From contig CAZECN010000010.1 of the NCBI GenBank assembly GCA_964510575.1, forward strand, positions 21,694 to 85,693: a stretch of DNA of 64,000 nt. The letters run 5' to 3'. This DNA comes from CALKYB01 sp964510575. GTDB taxonomy: Bacteria > Bdellovibrionota_C > UBA2361 > SZUA-149 > CALKYB01. Shown piece by piece: positions 62,237 to 64,000 of this stretch. The notes under the pieces were generated by a model. It saw only the letters and a program-made list of their open reading frames with translations, searched no databases and had not been told where the DNA came from. How positions within the stretch are numbered: the stretch's first letter is position 1; every line of letters starts with the position of its first letter. The position numbers were made by a program, and so were the translations under genes.

Positions 62237-62257
62237 ATTTCTCTTTCCTGCCTTTTT
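62219..62257 (+). terminator. hairpin at the rpmH 3' end (partial terminator)
   Basis: Bases 62219-62234 pair with 62237-62255 with two one-base bulges, followed by Ts to 62257. It overlaps the last rpmH codons. Such an element could lower transcription of rnpA relative to rpmH. Confidence 0.5.
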
Positions 62258-62383
62258 CCGAAGTCAAAGAGATGGTTTCACTAGTCTGGTGACCAGAGAG
62301 CCGATCGCTTTGATGGAATCCTATCAGTTGTTTTGATACCCGATAAAATATTTTCAACTAAAAAAGAGACCAACATTATTGGT

Positions 62384-62773
62384 ATGTCTTCGACCTTAGA
62401 CAGGTGTTTGCCTGGAAAAAGACGCATCAAAAAAAGGAGAGATTTCCTTGATATTCAGTCTTCTGGAATTAAGGCTGGCAGCTCTCATTTTACCCTAGTT
62501 TCTAAAGCCTCCGCTTTACAGGTAGCTGACCAGGGAGATAGTCGAATCGGCATCACAGTTACTAAAAAGGTAGATAAAAGAGCAGTTGGCAGAAATCGAC
62601 TTAAGCGCCTTGTTAGAGAAGAATTTAGAACGCTTAGACCAAGTTTTAAGAGAAAAATGGACTTGGTGGTTATTTGCAAGAAGGGCTCGTCCGAGTTGGA
62701 AGCGGCAGAAATTAGAGCTCAGCTTAGGCTTCTGTTTGAAAAAGCTCGTCTTTTGCCAAGGAGTAAAAGATGA
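62384..62773 (+). CDS. rnpA: ribonuclease P protein component
   Basis: Protein subunit of the tRNA 5'-processing ribozyme. From ATG 62384 it is 129 residues; a TTG at 62333 would give 146 and cannot be excluded. The RNR signature RIGITVTKKVDKRAVGRNRLKRLVREEFR is intact, preceded by RIKKRRDFLDIQSSG. The stop overlaps the yidD start (ATGA). Confidence 0.95.
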   Translation: MSSTLDRCLPGKRRIKKRRDFLDIQSSGIKAGSSHFTLVSKASALQVADQGDSRIGITVTKKVDKRAVGRNRLKRLVREEFRTLRPSFKRKMDLVVICKKGSSELEAAEIRAQLRLLFEKARLLPRSKR

Positions 62774-63039
62774 TTTTAGCTAGAATCGGCAGGCTTTTTA
62801 ACTTTCTATTCTCCATTCCCTCCCTCATCTCAGTGAGCTTTTTAGTTTTTTGGCATTGGCTCAGCGAGCCTCTTTTTGGTCAGCAATGTCGCTTTACTCC
62901 GAGCTGCTCTGTCTACGCAAAAGAAGCTATTCAACGTCATGGTTTCGTAAGAGGCTGGTGGCTAGCTAGTCTTAGAATCCTTCGTTGTCACCCAGCCTGT
63001 AAGGGTGGCCATGACCCAGTTCCTGAAGCTTCCAGCTAA
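62770..63039 (+). CDS. yidD: membrane protein insertion efficiency factor YidD
   Basis: The 89-residue length is typical. It shows the conserved FGQQCRFTPSCSVYAKEAIQRHG with its Cys pair and a later RILRCHPACKGGHDPVP. Overlaps rnpA by four bases. The usual next gene, yidC, does not follow directly. Confidence 0.95.
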   Translation: MILARIGRLFNFLFSIPSLISVSFLVFWHWLSEPLFGQQCRFTPSCSVYAKEAIQRHGFVRGWWLASLRILRCHPACKGGHDPVPEASS

Positions 63040-63515
63040 AGAGTTAAAAGTTCGTTAGAGCTATCCTAAAATGTGCAGGGTACTTACTTACGGTTGAGAA
63101 AGGACTGATTTTACTGTATTTTAGTAAAAATTCCGAAACGTTTGTTTTCGGCAAGAGACGCCAGCTTTTCGTTCTTTAAAATCATTTCCAGGAAGTTCTT
63201 TAGATTTTACGTTTGTAGTGGCCACCAGCCCATCAAAGCAGCCAGATTTTCTGGTCAAAGTTGTTTCGTCTCTTCGGCTAGGTAGGTAGCCCAAAAATCT
63301 TTTACTTTCTGTCAGCTCTCAAGATTTGCTGAAAACAACAACTTTGTGCGTTCATAGTTGTAACTTCATATGAGTGACCTTTATCCAAAAGGTTTTTCTT
63401 TTCCTGATTGAAAGAGATGTGGGCACCTCGAGGTGAGAAACCTGGAGATGCTTACATCTTTGCACTGCTAAGCAGAGCCAACTTTGGCTTTAGGTGCGCT
63501 TTCTTAAGGAAAAAT
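63040..63515 (+). promoter_or_regulatory. 476-base gap with a structured leader at 63423-63497
   Basis: No gene seen. At its 3' end, GCACCT (63423-63428) can close on AGGTGC (63492-63497). Inside lie four successive hairpins: 63431-63443 (AGGT/ACCT), 63446-63459 (AGATG/CATCT), 63465-63475 (CTGC/GCAG) and 63477-63488 (GCCA/TGGC). The 5' arm also belongs to a perfect palindrome CACCTCGAGGTG (63424-63435), which would compete with the closing stem. The ribosome site of the next gene starts nine bases later. Riboswitch-like in form only; not a family I recognise. Confidence 0.4.
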
Positions 63516-64000
63516 ATGAAGACTTTATTTTTTTATACCGCTGTTCTTTTAAGTTTTGGCTTGTTTAATCCAGCTATTGCAAATAAGCCAACTGGTCCGC
63601 TAACAAAAGCAGAGAAGGATAGCTTTGTTTTGCCAAGCAAAGTTCAGAATGCCTGCGATGCCGCGGACATAACTTCTGCAGATTGTATTGCCCATGCCTG
63701 GGCTTGCAATGATGCTGAAGACAGAGCAGCTTGTGGACTTGATAGCGTTAATAACTGGGTACTGAATTGTACAACTGATGGTAAGGACAATGGTCGTTGT
63801 TCTATAGGCTGTGCCGAAGAGAAAATTTGTCCGGCTAAACCTCATGATACTCCCGAGGAAGTTCTCTTAGCGGATGAACAACCTACTGAACCAGCTCCGA
63901 TCATAGAGCCTCAGCCCGTTGTAGAGCCTGAACCCCCTGTTGCTCAAAGTGCCCCAGAAGAGCGAATCGTTTGCCCTGGGGACTCATGCAACAATGGTCC
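63516..64000 (+). CDS. secreted Cys-rich protein, N-terminal part (cut by window edge)
   Basis: ATG 63516 with AAGGA five bases upstream; open to the end of the window (161 codons). A signal peptide (MKTLFFYTAVLLSFGLFNPAIA) precedes a compact domain with eight or more Cys residues (about 50-108, such as DCIAHAWACND, NGRCSIGCAEEKIC), then a Pro/Glu/Val-rich linker and another Cys pair (VCPGDSC). Disulfide-stabilised and extracytoplasmic by inference; family not recognised. Confidence 0.8.
   Translation, partial: MKTLFFYTAVLLSFGLFNPAIANKPTGPLTKAEKDSFVLPSKVQNACDAADITSADCIAHAWACNDAEDRAACGLDSVNNWVLNCTTDGKDNGRCSIGCAEEKICPAKPHDTPEEVLLADEQPTEPAPIIEPQPVVEPEPPVAQSAPEERIVCPGDSCNNG

Noticed and set aside
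63422..63498. A tRNA gene
   Set aside because: The stem order is tRNA-like, but there is no GTTCRANNC T-loop, the anticodon-position loop is four bases, and the D-loop is too short.
1..64000. CRISPR arrays, insertion sequences, prophage or integron cassettes
   Set aside because: No regularly spaced repeats, transposase or integrase frames, or attC-type sites were seen; gene content is mostly housekeeping.

Overview
The window is a stretch of chromosome from a Gram-negative bacterium with moderately low GC. The Gram-negative reading rests on a type IV pilus secretin (PilQ), the muropeptide ligase Mpl that implies meso-diaminopimelate peptidoglycan, and a GyrB with the Gram-negative insertion. 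Several traits resemble Deltaproteobacteria, Bdellovibrionota or related lineages: a receiver-DUF4388 regulator, atpI-atpB-atpE separated from the F1 genes, and a long MoxR/DUF58/vWA cluster. I cannot place it more precisely from sequence alone. TTG start codons are unusually common. I found no CRISPR array, insertion sequence, rRNA or standard tRNA.

Layout. 1-4334 (minus): pilM-pilN-pilO, a 515-base gap where pilP would be expected, then a lipoprotein-type pilQ running off the left edge. 4776-9651 (plus): priA, an EamA-type transporter and a membrane-anchored SGNH protein. 9660-14864: mpl and aroC (minus), a response regulator (plus), and prfB (minus) with its programmed +1 frameshift. 15216-17561: a divergent PEP-carboxylase-like gene behind a strong leader hairpin. 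17777-27506 (minus): ybeY, pgpH, alaS, a HAD phosphatase, rlmD and an M23 endopeptidase. 27734-39081 (plus): ruvX, mltG and a seven-gene MoxR/vWA cluster. 39145-42550: a 51-codon orphan gene, hemH, a small membrane protein and a class V aminotransferase.

42654-59068 is the replication-origin neighbourhood: dnaA (minus), then atpI-atpB-atpE, trxB (minus), accC, an RluA-type synthase, an AT-rich gap with three perfect DnaA boxes (best oriC candidate), dnaN-recF-gyrB-gyrA and gpsA. 59069-62074 holds two unknown genes and a long non-coding stretch rich in inverted repeats. 62075-63039 is rpmH-rnpA-yidD. The right edge cuts a secreted Cys-rich protein preceded by a structured leader.

Most likely overlooked: the wild-type GyrA carries Leu83 and His87 at the two main quinolone-resistance positions; a 51-residue Gly/aromatic-tailed peptide gene has its own ribosome site and a possible terminator; prfB is split by a frameshift; and several leader RNAs look structured (ppc-like gene, 63423-63497, and the 59.6-60.5 kb gap).
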